Part shown: in pieces, positions 32,727 to 44,100 of the stretch | Layout of the letters: every line of letters starts with the position of its first letter | How positions within the stretch are numbered: position 1 is the first letter of the stretch | Source of the DNA: Burkholderiaceae bacterium | GTDB taxonomy: Bacteria; Pseudomonadota; Gammaproteobacteria; Burkholderiales; Burkholderiaceae_C | Assembly (NCBI GenBank): GCA_023954035.1 | Contig: JAMLIT010000030.1 | Location: 1 to 44,100 of the forward strand | Length of the DNA stretch: 44,100 nucleotides | Direction: 5' to 3' | Made by a program: the position numbers and the translations under genes | Notes under the pieces: model-generated | Told to the model about the DNA's origin: nothing | Databases searched by the model: none | Seen by the model: the letters and a program-made list of their open reading frames with translations, nothing else

Positions 32727-34855
32727 GCGTCGCCCCGGGCACGTCGAAACAGCACCAGGCTGCGGCCCTGCAGGGGGTAGGGATTGCCAGGCGCAACAGC
32801 GGGCTCCGGCTCGACAGCGCTGGTGGTTTCGATCAGGCGCTGCCAGGGCCGCTCAGGATCGCCCGGAATGGAAAACGGCACCACGTCGTCGTGCGCGTTG
32901 AGCAGGATGAGGAAATCATCGTCTTGCTGACGCTCGCCTTGGGCGTCGACGTCGACAATACCGGTCCCCGGAATCCACATGCCCAGACAGCGTGCGTGCA
33001 TATCGCTCCAGTCGCTCTGCGTCATCTCCGCGCCATCCGGGCGCAGCCAGACCACGTCCTTGCTCTCCCCCTCTGCCGGTGCAGCGCCACGGAAAAAGGC
33101 ACGGCGCCGGAAGGTGGGATGCGCGCGGCGAATCGCCAGCAACTGTGCGACGAAATCGCGCAGCGCCCGGCTTCTGGCGTCGTCGGTCCAGTCGAGCCAA
33201 GCAAGCGCGTTGTCCTGGCAATAGACGTTGTTGTTCCCCTGCTGCGTCTGGCCGCGCGAGTCGCCCGCCAGCAGCATGGGAACCCCCTGCGACAGCAACA
33301 GGGTAGCCAGGAGGTTGCGTTTCTGCCGCTCACGCAGCGCAATGATGTCCGGGTCGTCACTGGGCCCTTCGACGCCGCAGTTCCACGACAGGTTGTGGCT
33401 GCTGCCGTCGCGGTTGTCCTCGCCGTTGGCCTCGTTGTGCTTGTCGTTGTAGGACACCAGATCGTGCAGCGTGAACCCGTCGTGCGCGGTGACGAAATTG
33501 ACGCTGGCCGTCGGCCCCTTGCCCGACCATCCGTACAAATCCTCCGAGCCTGTGAGCCGACGTGCCAGGTCGCCGACCAGGCCATAGTCGCCCTTCCACC
33601 AGCCGCGCACACCATCGCGGTAGCGGTCGTTCCACTCGGCCCAGCCGGGGGGAAAATTGCCCACCTGGTAGCCACCCAGCCCCAAGTCCCAGGGTTCGGC
33701 AATGAGCTTGACGCGGTTCAGCACCGGGTCTTGCCGGATGGCGTCGAAGAAGCCGCCCAAGTTTTCCACCTTGCCCGATTCGCGCGCGAGCGCCGACGCC
33801 AGGTCGAAGCGGAAACCGTCGACGTGCATTTCCTCGACCCAGTAGCGCAGCGAATCCATCACCAGTTGCAGGGCACGCGGGTGCTCCAGGTTGATGGTGT
33901 TGCCGCAGCCGGTGAAATCCTCGTAGCAGCGCCGGTCGCCCGACTTGAGGATGTAGTAGGAGGCGTTGTCGACGCCGCGCATCGACAAGGTGGGGCCCAT
34001 CTGGCTACCCTCGCAACTGTGGTTGTAGACCACGTCCAGGATGACTTCCAGACCCGCGCTGTGCAGCGTCTTGACCATGGTCTTGAATTCCTTCACCTTG
34101 CCCGAGGCCGAGTAGCGCACTTCCGGAGCAAAGTAGGCCAGCGAGTTGTAGCCCCAGTAGTTCTGCAGCCCCTTGTCGGCCAGGTAGCGGTCGTTGGGGA
34201 AGGCGTGCACGGGCAGCAGCTCGACCGTGGTCACGCCCAGGCGCTTGATGTAGTCGACGACCGGCGCGTAGCCCAGCGCCGCGTAAGTGCCGCGCAGGTG
34301 CTCGGGCACTGCGGGATGCATCTTGGTGAAGCCGCGCACGTGCAGCTCATAGATGACGGTGTCCTGCCAGGGCACCCTGGGGCGCCGGTCATCGCCCCAG
34401 GTGAAGGCTGTTTCCAGCACGCGCCCCTTGGGCATGAAGGCCGCGCTGTCGCGCCGGTCCAGGCTCAGGTCGTCACGCTTGCTGCCGACGGTGTAGCCAA
34501 AAAGCGCGTCGGACCAGCGCAGTCTTCCTACCAGATCCTTGGCGTATGGGTCGACCAACAGCTTGTTGGGATTGAACCGGTGGCCCTCCTCGGGCTGGTA
34601 GGGACCGTGGACGCGGTAGCCGTAGGCCATGCCCGGGCGGGCTTGGGGAAGGTAGCCGTGCCACACGTGATCGGTGCGCTCGCGCAAGCGGATGCGCTGG
34701 CGCTCATGGCGGCCGTTGTCGTCGAAGATGCACAGCTCAACGCCGGTCGCGTGCTCGGAAAACAGGGCAAAGTTGACACCGTGCCCGTCCCAGGTGGCGC
34801 CCAGGGGGTAATGGTGACCGGGCCAGACGGCGGTGATGGCGTCGTGCCGATTCAT
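32723..34855 (-). CDS. glgX: Glycogen debranching enzyme GlgX/TreX
   Basis: A 710-residue GH13 isoamylase-type enzyme that cuts alpha-1,6 branches. It has a CBM48-like N-terminus (HHYPLGATWDGHGVNFALFSEHATGVELC), DTVIYELHVRGFTKMHP, the nucleophile region DGFRFDLASALAR (Asp near 348), the Glu in KLIAEPWDLGLGGYQVG (near 385) and FVTAHDGFTLHDLVSYN. Supplying linear chains for TreY is its likely job here, as for TreX in other trehalose clusters. ATG 34855 is fixed by the ATGA overlap with the upstream membrane protein gene; a longer open frame upstream lacks family similarity. Confidence 0.95.
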   Translation of the reverse strand: MNRHDAITAVWPGHHYPLGATWDGHGVNFALFSEHATGVELCIFDDNGRHERQRIRLRERTDHVWHGYLPQARPGMAYGYRVHGPYQPEEGHRFNPNKLLVDPYAKDLVGRLRWSDALFGYTVGSKRDDLSLDRRDSAAFMPKGRVLETAFTWGDDRRPRVPWQDTVIYELHVRGFTKMHPAVPEHLRGTYAALGYAPVVDYIKRLGVTTVELLPVHAFPNDRYLADKGLQNYWGYNSLAYFAPEVRYSASGKVKEFKTMVKTLHSAGLEVILDVVYNHSCEGSQMGPTLSMRGVDNASYYILKSGDRRCYEDFTGCGNTINLEHPRALQLVMDSLRYWVEEMHVDGFRFDLASALARESGKVENLGGFFDAIRQDPVLNRVKLIAEPWDLGLGGYQVGNFPPGWAEWNDRYRDGVRGWWKGDYGLVGDLARRLTGSEDLYGWSGKGPTASVNFVTAHDGFTLHDLVSYNDKHNEANGEDNRDGSSHNLSWNCGVEGPSDDPDIIALRERQKRNLLATLLLSQGVPMLLAGDSRGQTQQGNNNVYCQDNALAWLDWTDDARSRALRDFVAQLLAIRRAHPTFRRRAFFRGAAPAEGESKDVVWLRPDGAEMTQSDWSDMHARCLGMWIPGTGIVDVDAQGERQQDDDFLILLNAHDDVVPFSIPGDPERPWQRLIETTSAVEPEPAVAPGNPYPLQGRSLVLFRRARGDA

Positions 34856-35583
34856 TCGTCGTCCGGGCGCACGCCGCCAGAGCCTGTCGGGCTTCGCATG
34901 GCATGGTTTTCTGCTTGGCGCGCACTCGGCCACCAATGCGCGATGCGCTCGGCTGCCCAATCCTTGCCCGCCAGACCGAATGCCAGGGCCAACGCGAACA
35001 CCACGCCAGACAAGATCACGAGAAAGCTCTGGCGGACGATGTCACCGCCCACATTGACCTGATCGAGCGCTATCAGCACCACGAAAATCAGAATGGCGTA
35101 CTGGGCCAGCTTGCCCAAGAAGTGCGCGTCCTGCAGGTCCACGTTGCGCCCGTAGGTGGTGACCGAATCGCCGACAAAACGGGCAAAGTAGGCGCCAAAG
35201 GCCAGAATCAACAGCGCCACAAACACATTGGGAACGAACCAGACGACCCGTCCCAGGAGGTCTGTGATGTAGGTCAAGCCCAGGCCGTTGAAGGCAATCA
35301 GCAGCGCGGCCAGGATGACGAGCCAATAGGCCAGCACGCCGAAAACCGCGCTGGTATCCGCTGCCATGCCTCCTTTGCGCAGGAAATCATCGATACCGGC
35401 GCGTTCCGTCATGACGTGAAAGTTGATCGCGCGCAGCGCCTTGACGATGGCAAAGCGCACCAGCTTGGCAATCAACCAACCGGCAATGACCACCAGGACC
35501 GCAAGCAGCACGCGGGGCACGAAGGCCCCGATCTGAAAGAGCATCGCGCGCAGCGGATCGAGTTGAATGGCAAAGTTTTCCAT
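34852..35583 (-). CDS. MscS-like conserved TM-helix membrane protein
   Basis: A 243-residue membrane protein with about five hydrophobic segments. FVPRVLLAVLVVIAGWLIAKLVRFAIVKAL, LLGRVVWFVPNVFVALLILAFGAYFA and FLVILSGVVFALALAFGLAGKD are the conserved TM-helix repeats seen in small relatives of mechanosensitive channels (YnaI/MscS-associated TM_helix family). The cytoplasmic vestibule domain of true MscS is absent. It is 11 bp after the treS fusion and overlaps glgX by ATGA, so it is embedded in the glucan-trehalose operon. A role in sensing or balancing turgor is an attractive inference, not a demonstrated one. Confidence 0.82.
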   Translation of the reverse strand: MENFAIQLDPLRAMLFQIGAFVPRVLLAVLVVIAGWLIAKLVRFAIVKALRAINFHVMTERAGIDDFLRKGGMAADTSAVFGVLAYWLVILAALLIAFNGLGLTYITDLLGRVVWFVPNVFVALLILAFGAYFARFVGDSVTTYGRNVDLQDAHFLGKLAQYAILIFVVLIALDQVNVGGDIVRQSFLVILSGVVFALALAFGLAGKDWAAERIAHWWPSARQAENHAMRSPTGSGGVRPDDE

Positions 35584-35594
35584 GGTGTCTTCCG

Positions 35595-38912
<3,318 letters not shown>

Positions 38913-38932
38913 GATGGGTCGCCTTGTGTTTG

Positions 38933-41098
38933 TTATTGGTAGGAGTCGAAATCCTGCTCGTTTCTCAGGCGCCTGCGCACCACCATGATGTGGGCCGGAA
39001 CACGCTGCGGATCGAGCTTCACGAAGTGCCGCGCGCCCTGCCAGACGAACCGCTGGTTGCTGAGCAGGTCGTGCATCTGGAACGGCTGGTCGCTCTCCAC
39101 GCCCATGCTCGCCGGGTCCAGTTCCAACCAGCCGGAATGCGTGTTGTGCGGGTCCAGGTTGACCACGGTGACCACCACGTTGGCGCCGTCGTCTGATTGT
39201 TTGGCGTAGGCGATGAGTTGCTCGTTGGCGATCGGCAGAAAACGCAGGCTGCGGTTGGCGTGCAGTGCCGGGTTGCCTGCCCGAATGCGGTTGATGCGGG
39301 TGATGAAGGGGCGCAGGCCCGCATCCGCAGTCCAATCCCAATGGCGCAACTGGTATTTTTCCGAATCCAGGTATTCCTCGCTGCCCGGCCCGCGCGGGAG
39401 ATGCTCCATCAGCTCGTACGCAGGCCCGTAGATGCCGTAGCTGGCGGCCAGCGTGGCGGCCAGCACCAGGCGTGCCTTGAACATCGCCTCGTGCCCGCCT
39501 TGCAGTTGCTCGTGCAGGATGTCGGGCGTATTCGGCCAGGGGTTGGGGCGGAAATACTCGCACCCCGGTCCCTGCGCGAGTTCGGTGAAGTATTCGGTCA
39601 GGGAGGCCTTGTCGTTGCGCCAGGTGAAGTAGGTGTACGACTGCGAGAAGCCCAACTTGGCGAGGCGGTGCATGAGCTTGGGCCGCGTGAACGCTTCCGC
39701 CAGAAAGATGACGCCGGGGTGCTCGCGCTTGACCTCGGTGATGCACCACTCCCAAAACGCGAACGACTTGGTGTGCGGGTTGTCGACGCGAAAGATCTGC
39801 ACCCCCTCGCCAATCCAGTGGTCGATCACGCTCTTGAGTTCCTGCCACAGCGCGCGCCAGTCGTCGGTCTCGAAATCGAACGGGTAGATGTCCTGGTACT
39901 TCTTGGGGGGGTTCTCGGCGTACTGCACGCTGCCGTCGGGGCGCCACTTGAACCAGGCCGGGTGCGCTTTCACGTAAGGGTGGTCGGGCGCGCACTGAAA
40001 CGCGATGTCCAGTGCAAGCTCCAAACCGTTCTCCTGCGCCGCCGCAACCAGGGCGCGCAAGTCCGCTTCAGTACCCAGCTCTTTCAAGATGGCCTTGTGG
40101 CCGCCTTCGGCCGCGCCAATCGCCCAGGGGCTGCCGACGTCGCCGGCTTCGGTGATCAGGGCGTTGTTCTTGCCTTTGCGCTGCTCGCGGCCAATCGGGT
40201 GGATGGGCGGCAGGTACAGCACGTCAAAGCCCATGCCGGCGATCAGCGGCAGGCGCGACTGCACGTCCTTGAAGCTGCCATGCACACCAGCGCGCTTGCC
40301 GGCCGAGCGCGGGAAAAGCTCGTACCAGGCGCTAAAGCGCGCGCGTTCGCGGTCGACCACCAGCGGCAGGTCTGCGGCAAAGCGCGTCTCCAGGCGGCGG
40401 TCGGGGTGGCGCTGGGCCACCGCCGTGAGTTCTTCGTCCAGCGCCAGGGTTTTGAGTTCAGTGGCGTCCATGCGGCTGCCCATGGCTTCGTCTTCCAGCT
40501 TTCGCGCCCATTGCTGCAGCGTGGCGCGGTCCTCGCCAGCCGCGCGCTGGGCGGCGGCAGCAATTTCCAGCGCGCCGGTGCGCACGGCCAGGCGAATGTC
40601 GTCAGCGTCCACCCGGCGCAGCAGCTCCTGGTGCCAGGAAACGAAGGAATCGACCCAGGCCAGCACCGTGTAGGCGTAGCGTCCCGGGGTGGGCGGCGTG
40701 AAATCGGCCAACCACTCGTCGTTGTAGCGCAGCGCCATCGGCACTTCGTGGCGCGCATCTTCACCTTCACGCCACCAGAGCAGCACCACGCGCAGCGCGT
40801 CGTGCCCGTCGGTAAAGCAGTGCGCCGTGATTTGCACCTTGTCGCCGGCGACGCGCTTGACCGCGAAGCGCCCGCCGTCCACGCAAGGCAGCACCGCATC
40901 GATGACAGCGCGGGTGCGGCCGTCGGTGCCGTCACGGGTGTGCGGCAAGGTGGGAGCCTGCAGCACGGCTGGCCTCTCTTGCTCGGCGCGGGCGCTCGCA
41001 TGCGAAGGAGACACCATTTCGCGCGGCGCAATTGCCTTGGCGGGCGCTGCCAGCTTGTCCTTGGCGGCTGCGCGCATTCGGGGGTCGGTCTTAGCCAT
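38933..41098 (-). CDS. glgE: Alpha-1,4-glucan:maltose-1-phosphate maltosyltransferase
   Basis: A 721-residue GH13 enzyme that adds maltosyl units from maltose-1-phosphate to the non-reducing ends of glucan. An Ala/Lys-rich N-terminal tail of about 55 residues precedes the DUF3416-type N domain ([18 protein letters not shown]). [22 protein letters not shown] is a hallmark of GlgE. The nucleophile is in [14 protein letters not shown] (near 436) and the acid/base in [14 protein letters not shown] (near 464). It overlaps glgB by 8 bp and is followed by the enzyme pair that makes its substrate. Confidence 0.96.
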   Translation of the reverse strand: MAKTDPRMRAAAKDKLAAPAKAIAPREMVSPSHASARAEQERPAVLQAPTLPHTRDGTDGRTRAVIDAVLPCVDGGRFAVKRVAGDKVQITAHCFTDGHDALRVVLLWWREGEDARHEVPMALRYNDEWLADFTPPTPGRYAYTVLAWVDSFVSWHQELLRRVDADDIRLAVRTGALEIAAAAQRAAGEDRATLQQWARKLEDEAMGSRMDATELKTLALDEELTAVAQRHPDRRLETRFAADLPLVVDRERARFSAWYELFPRSAGKRAGVHGSFKDVQSRLPLIAGMGFDVLYLPPIHPIGREQRKGKNNALITEAGDVGSPWAIGAAEGGHKAILKELGTEADLRALVAAAQENGLELALDIAFQCAPDHPYVKAHPAWFKWRPDGSVQYAENPPKKYQDIYPFDFETDDWRALWQELKSVIDHWIGEGVQIFRVDNPHTKSFAFWEWCITEVKREHPGVIFLAEAFTRPKLMHRLAKLGFSQSYTYFTWRNDKASLTEYFTELAQGPGCEYFRPNPWPNTPDILHEQLQGGHEAMFKARLVLAATLAASYGIYGPAYELMEHLPRGPGSEEYLDSEKYQLRHWDWTADAGLRPFITRINRIRAGNPALHANRSLRFLPIANEQLIAYAKQSDDGANVVVTVVNLDPHNTHSGWLELDPASMGVESDQPFQMHDLLSNQRFVWQGARHFVKLDPQRVPAHIMVVRRRLRNEQDFDSYQ

Positions 41099-43001
41099 GG
41101 GACGGGCCTTTCAAAATGAGGGTCGACAGCGGCGGCAGGTCGACGCTGAGCGACTGTGCGTGGCCGTGCGCGCGCACCGGCGCGGCTTCCACCTCGCCCC
41201 GTTCGGCTCGCTCGCCCCAGCCGGAGCCCCCGTATTCGCGCGCGTCGGTGTTGAACAATTCACGCCAGATGCCGCCCTGCGGCACGCCCAACAAATAGCT
41301 GGGCCGCGGCACCGGGGTCAGGTTGCAGACCACCAGCAGCGGCGCGCCGCTGCGCGCGCGGCGCAGGAAGGCGAAGACGCTCAGGGCTTCGTCGTTCGCC
41401 TCGACCCACTCGAAGCCCTGCGACACAAAGTCGAGTTCGTACAGCGAAGCCTCGGCGCGGTACACGCGGTTGAGTTCGCGCAGCATGTGCTGCACACCGC
41501 CATGGCCTGGCGTGTCACAAACCCACCATTCGAGCTGGCCTTCGTGCGTCCATTCGCGGCGCTGCGCGAACTCGCCGCCCATGAAGAGCAACTTTTTGCC
41601 CGGGTGCGCCCACATGTAGCCCAACATCGCGCGCAGGTTCGCAAACTGCTGCCATTCGTCGCCCGGCATCTTGTTGATGAGCGAGCCCTTGCCGTAGACC
41701 ACTTCGTCGTGCGAGAGCGGCAGCACGAAGTTCTCGGTGAAGGCGTAGACGGCCGAGAACGTCAGCTTGTGGTGGTGGTAGCGGCGGTGGATGGGGTCCT
41801 CCTTCATGTACGCCAGCGTGTCGTGCATCCAACCCATGTTCCATTTCAGCCCAAAGCCCAGGCCCCCCATTTCGATGGGACGCGAAACCATGGGCCAGGC
41901 GGTCGATTCCTCAGCGGCGGTGGAGGTGTCCGGGTACTCGCGGTAGACGGCGCGGTTGAGCTCGTGCAGGAAGTCAATCGCTTCCAGGTTCTCGCGGCCG
42001 CCCCATTGGTTGGGAATCCACTCGCCTTCCTTGCGCGCGTAATCCAGGTACAGCATGGAGGCCACGGCGTCGACGCGCAGGCCGTCGATGTGGTACTTGT
42101 CCAGCCAGAAGATGGCAGACGACACCAAAAAGCTGCGGACTTCGTTGCGGCCATAGTTGAAGATGGCCGTGTTCCATTCCGGATGAAAACCCTGGCGCGG
42201 GTCGCCGTGCTCGTACAAATGCGTGCCATCGAATTCGGCCAGACCATGCGCGTCGGTAGGAAAGTGCGACGGCACCCAGTCGAGCAGCACGCCGATGCCG
42301 CGCTGGTGCAGCACATCGACGAAGTGCATGAAGTCTTGCGGCGTGCCGTAGCGCGAGGTGGGCGCGAAATAGCCGGTGGTCTGGTAGCCCCAGGAGCCGT
42401 AGAAAGGGTGCTCGGTGATCGGCATCAGCTCCACGTGCGTGAAGCCCATGTCTGCCAAATAATCGGCCAACTGCGGCGCGACCTCGCGGTAGTTGGGCAT
42501 TTCGTTGTCGTGGCGGCGCCAGGAGCCCAGGTGCAGTTCGTAGATGGATATGGGCGCGTCCAGCGCGTTGCACGGCGCACGGCTTTCCATCCAGTGGGCG
42601 TCCTGCCACTCGTAGTCCAGCGACCACAGCCTGGACGCCGTGGCGGGCGCTTCCTCGCTGTAGCGCGCCAGCGGGTCGGCCTTCTCCAGCACTTGACCAT
42701 TCCGAGTGAGGATGCGGTATTTGTACGCCGCCCCATGGTGGGCGCCGGCGCAATGGCCCTCCCACACGCCAGTCGAATCGGCGCGCGGCCGCAGCGGGTC
42801 CGCATCGCCCTGCCAGCCGTTCCACTCGCCGATCACGCTGACCGATGCCGCGTTCGGCGCCCAGACGGCAAAGCGTGCACCGCCCTCAGAGGCAGAATTC
42901 AGATGACCGCCCAGGCTCTGGTACAGCCGCGCGTGGGTGCCCTCGCGCAGCAGATGGGCGTCGGCGTCGCCGAAAATGCGGGATGTGGTGGGTACGTTCA
43001 T
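41091..43001 (-). CDS. glgB: 1,4-alpha-glucan branching enzyme
   Basis: A 636-residue GH13 enzyme that makes alpha-1,6 branches. CBM48 module ARFAVWAPNAASVSVIGEWNGW is followed by ISIYELHLGSWRR, VELMPITEHPFYGSWGYQ, the nucleophile region DGLRVDAVASMLYLDY (near 307), AEESTAWPMVSRP (Glu near 360) and LSHDEVVYGKGSL. The ATG at 43001 gives the shorter GlgB type lacking the extra N-terminal domain; upstream in-frame sequence shows no similarity. It is the first gene of the seven-gene glucan-trehalose cluster, so the cluster promoter should lie in the gap above 43001. Confidence 0.95.
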   Translation of the reverse strand: MNVPTTSRIFGDADAHLLREGTHARLYQSLGGHLNSASEGGARFAVWAPNAASVSVIGEWNGWQGDADPLRPRADSTGVWEGHCAGAHHGAAYKYRILTRNGQVLEKADPLARYSEEAPATASRLWSLDYEWQDAHWMESRAPCNALDAPISIYELHLGSWRRHDNEMPNYREVAPQLADYLADMGFTHVELMPITEHPFYGSWGYQTTGYFAPTSRYGTPQDFMHFVDVLHQRGIGVLLDWVPSHFPTDAHGLAEFDGTHLYEHGDPRQGFHPEWNTAIFNYGRNEVRSFLVSSAIFWLDKYHIDGLRVDAVASMLYLDYARKEGEWIPNQWGGRENLEAIDFLHELNRAVYREYPDTSTAAEESTAWPMVSRPIEMGGLGFGLKWNMGWMHDTLAYMKEDPIHRRYHHHKLTFSAVYAFTENFVLPLSHDEVVYGKGSLINKMPGDEWQQFANLRAMLGYMWAHPGKKLLFMGGEFAQRREWTHEGQLEWWVCDTPGHGGVQHMLRELNRVYRAEASLYELDFVSQGFEWVEANDEALSVFAFLRRARSGAPLLVVCNLTPVPRPSYLLGVPQGGIWRELFNTDAREYGGSGWGERAERGEVEAAPVRAHGHAQSLSVDLPPLSTLILKGPSHG

Positions 43002-43383
43002 AAGAATGGGTGCTGCTTCCTGCCTCAACACTTCGGTATACGCCGCTTCGCGCCGGGATGTTGTCGGACAGATGCGATGGCGGACGATGGCAGCAAGAAG
43101 GGAGCTGCTTCGCTTGGCTTCAAGGCACGTGTTGACGGCAGGTGAAGTGAGACCGTTCTCTGCGCTTCCGCTGGCCGATAAGCCCCATGCTGGGCTGTTT
43201 TGGCGCAAAGCGCAACCCGTGCGTGCGCCCTGAGGGCTGGACGAAGGTCTGCCAGCATGGCAAGACATCAGCCGCGCAGGGCCTGGGCTTCTGCTTCAAG
43301 CGCTATTTTCGTAAGACAATGCCAGGCAGTATTTATGAAGTTTTTGAGATATTCCTTCATAAGGAGTAAGGCTCTTTTCCCTT
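43002..43383. other. Gene-free divergent gap upstream of glgB
   Basis: The gap between glgB (minus) and the Fic remnant (plus) holds no convincing gene. It must contain the promoter for the seven-gene cluster, but I see no strong -35/-10 pair. The right end, from about 43270, turns AT-richer and carries the TTATGAA sites listed separately. Confidence 0.6.
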
Positions 43384-43388
43384 ATGAA
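43332..43388 (+). promoter_or_regulatory. Three TTATGAA-type sites over the start of the Fic remnant
   Basis: TTTATGAAG at 43332-43340, CCTTCATAAGG (the same motif reversed) at 43354-43364 and CCCTTATGAA at 43379-43388 alternate in direction. Sites one and two form 8-bp inverted arms, and sites two and three form perfect 9-bp arms. They cover the AAGGAG ribosome site and the ATG at 43384. This looks like an autoregulatory operator of a toxin-type gene; function is inferred. Confidence 0.5.
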
Positions 43389-43798
43389 AATTTCTGAACG
43401 CGATCAGTCCGATCGCGCCGGCAAGCTTGTCACTCAGGCCACCGACTACATGGCCTTTGTTTCTCCGCCCCATTCCGAGGTGATGTTCGACGGGGAATGC
43501 GCACGCGTTGGAAAACGTGCTCGCACTTGAAGCGCACGCCCGAACGCAATACGCCTCCAAGGACGCAGAGGAAGTCGTGAACGATGTGAGGGACGTGAAT
43601 TACGGGCTGGCGCGGCTGGAAGCACTGCTGCGCGAAACGCACGGCGCGTTGATACGCCAGGTGCGCGGCTGGCGGCACGAAGTCACTGGCTTCGAGCGCA
43701 ACCGCCTTTACCGCTACCCGCTCTATCTGGACCTTTTTGACCGCGCAACCGCGGAAACCTCTTTTCTCCAGGCTAGCGGCTCCCTGGCCGCTGTCTGA
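43384..43798 (+). pseudogene. Fic family protein remnant (internal deletion, frameshifted)
   Basis: Pieces of a Fic/DOC protein in two frames. The first, from ATG 43384, reads MKISERDQSDRAGKLVTQAT and DYMAFVSPP, the usual Fic N-terminal opening (AGR-V ... AFVP-PLPP pattern), and stops after about 48 codons. The second, up to 43798, has EVVNDVRDVNYGLARLEALL and GALIRQVRG, the N-terminal helices of Fic, then jumps to HEVTGFERNRLYRYPLYLDL, like the C-terminal winged-helix part. The core HPFxxGNGR motif for AMP transfer is missing, so it cannot be an active enzyme. The assignment rests on pattern memory of the family. Confidence 0.62.
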
Positions 43799-43810
43799 CT
43801 GCCGCCGCCT

Positions 43811-44100
43811 ATGCCCACGCTCGACTGGCTCAACCGCGCCGCCGCCTTCACCACCTCCGCGCAGGTGCCCTACCGCCTGTTGGAGCCCGTCAGCACCCAT
43901 GGCGATGCGCAGCGCGCCGCCGACAACCTCCTCATCCAGGGCGACAACCTCGAAGCGCTCAAGGCGCTGCTGCCGTTTTATAGGGGGCAGGTGAAATGCA
44001 TCTTCATCGACCCGCCCTACAACACGAAAAGCGCCTTCGAGCACTACGACGACAACCTGGAGCACAGCCAGTGGCTCAGCATGATGCTGCCGCGCCTGCA
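43811..44100 (+). CDS. DNA adenine methyltransferase, type III restriction Mod-like (partial)
   Basis: The first 96 codons are present; the gene leaves the window on the right. NLLIQGDNLEALKALLPFY is the usual lead-in, and VKCIFIDPPYNTKSAFEHYDD carries the catalytic DPPY motif of N6-adenine (beta-class) methyltransferases, followed by HSQWLSMMLPRL. This combination is typical of Mod subunits of type III restriction-modification systems, which would be followed by a Res helicase-nuclease. It begins 12 bp after the Fic remnant. Confidence 0.88.
   Translation, partial: MPTLDWLNRAAAFTTSAQVPYRLLEPVSTHGDAQRAADNLLIQGDNLEALKALLPFYRGQVKCIFIDPPYNTKSAFEHYDDNLEHSQWLSMMLPRL

Noticed and set aside
28861-35062. 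Three plus-strand open frames of about 700 codons each opposite malQ-treY, treZ and glgX
   Set aside because: Composition (rich in His, Gln, Arg, Val) is that of reverse-strand shadows, and the opposite strand is clearly coding.
40827-43145. A 772-codon plus-strand open frame opposite glgB and glgE
   Set aside because: It is antisense to two genes with full catalytic motifs and shows no protein family pattern; long antisense frames are expected at this GC content.

Overview
The window comes from a GC-rich betaproteobacterium, most likely of the family Comamonadaceae (Acidovorax, Diaphorobacter or Hydrogenophaga-like). The evidence is the protein families and their order (RadA, IlvE, a CHCC zinc-finger protein, a WaaL-type ligase, glycosyltransferases), a barnase/barstar pair typical of the group, and two kinds of intergenic repeat of a type I associate with Comamonadaceae. 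This assignment is inference from sequence recognition, with no search behind it. I recognise no rRNA, tRNA, CRISPR array or intact insertion sequence.

Layout. 1-7845: a mixed region holding the start of a YqhD-like alcohol dehydrogenase (cut by the window edge), a secreted M48 metalloprotease, an EamA exporter, an AraC regulator divergent from an AmpG-like MFS carrier, and an OmpR-type response regulator, histidine kinase and nitronate monooxygenase-like oxidoreductase on the plus strand. 7876-14337: a minus-strand chain ilvE - CHCC zinc finger - O-antigen ligase - GT4 - GT2 - capsule-type glycosyltransferase - unknown protein, whose last five genes are joined by ATGA overlaps; it probably builds lipopolysaccharide. 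14464-19456: radA, a secreted RNase/barstar pair and the malic enzyme maeB. 19728-22110: an omega-amino acid:pyruvate aminotransferase divergent from a LysR regulator. 22176-25808: an orphan rod-like flagellar protein, a DUF2061 membrane protein with a Fur-box promoter, and an SPFH / DUF4178 / DUF350 membrane-associated cluster.

25783-43001 is the most striking part: seven minus-strand genes, glgB - glgE - treS/maltokinase fusion - MscS-like membrane protein - glgX - treZ - malQ/treY fusion, with junctions from 8-bp overlaps to 20-bp gaps. Together they encode a closed loop. TreY and TreZ make trehalose from glucan; TreS turns trehalose into maltose; maltokinase phosphorylates it; GlgE adds the maltosyl units back to glucan; GlgB branches it; GlgX and MalQ trim and reshuffle the chains. 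The small membrane protein in the middle suggests an osmotic-stress role.

43384-44100: the plus strand resumes with a decayed Fic-family gene, apparently lacking its catalytic core, preceded by three TTATGAA-type sites, and then the start of a DNA adenine methyltransferase resembling the Mod subunit of type III restriction systems, cut by the window end. This looks like the edge of a defence or accessory region.

Five copies of a roughly 60-bp hairpin repeat (near 454, 2491, 4599, 19647 and 23999) each sit at the 3' end of a gene, in two cases supplying its stop codon.
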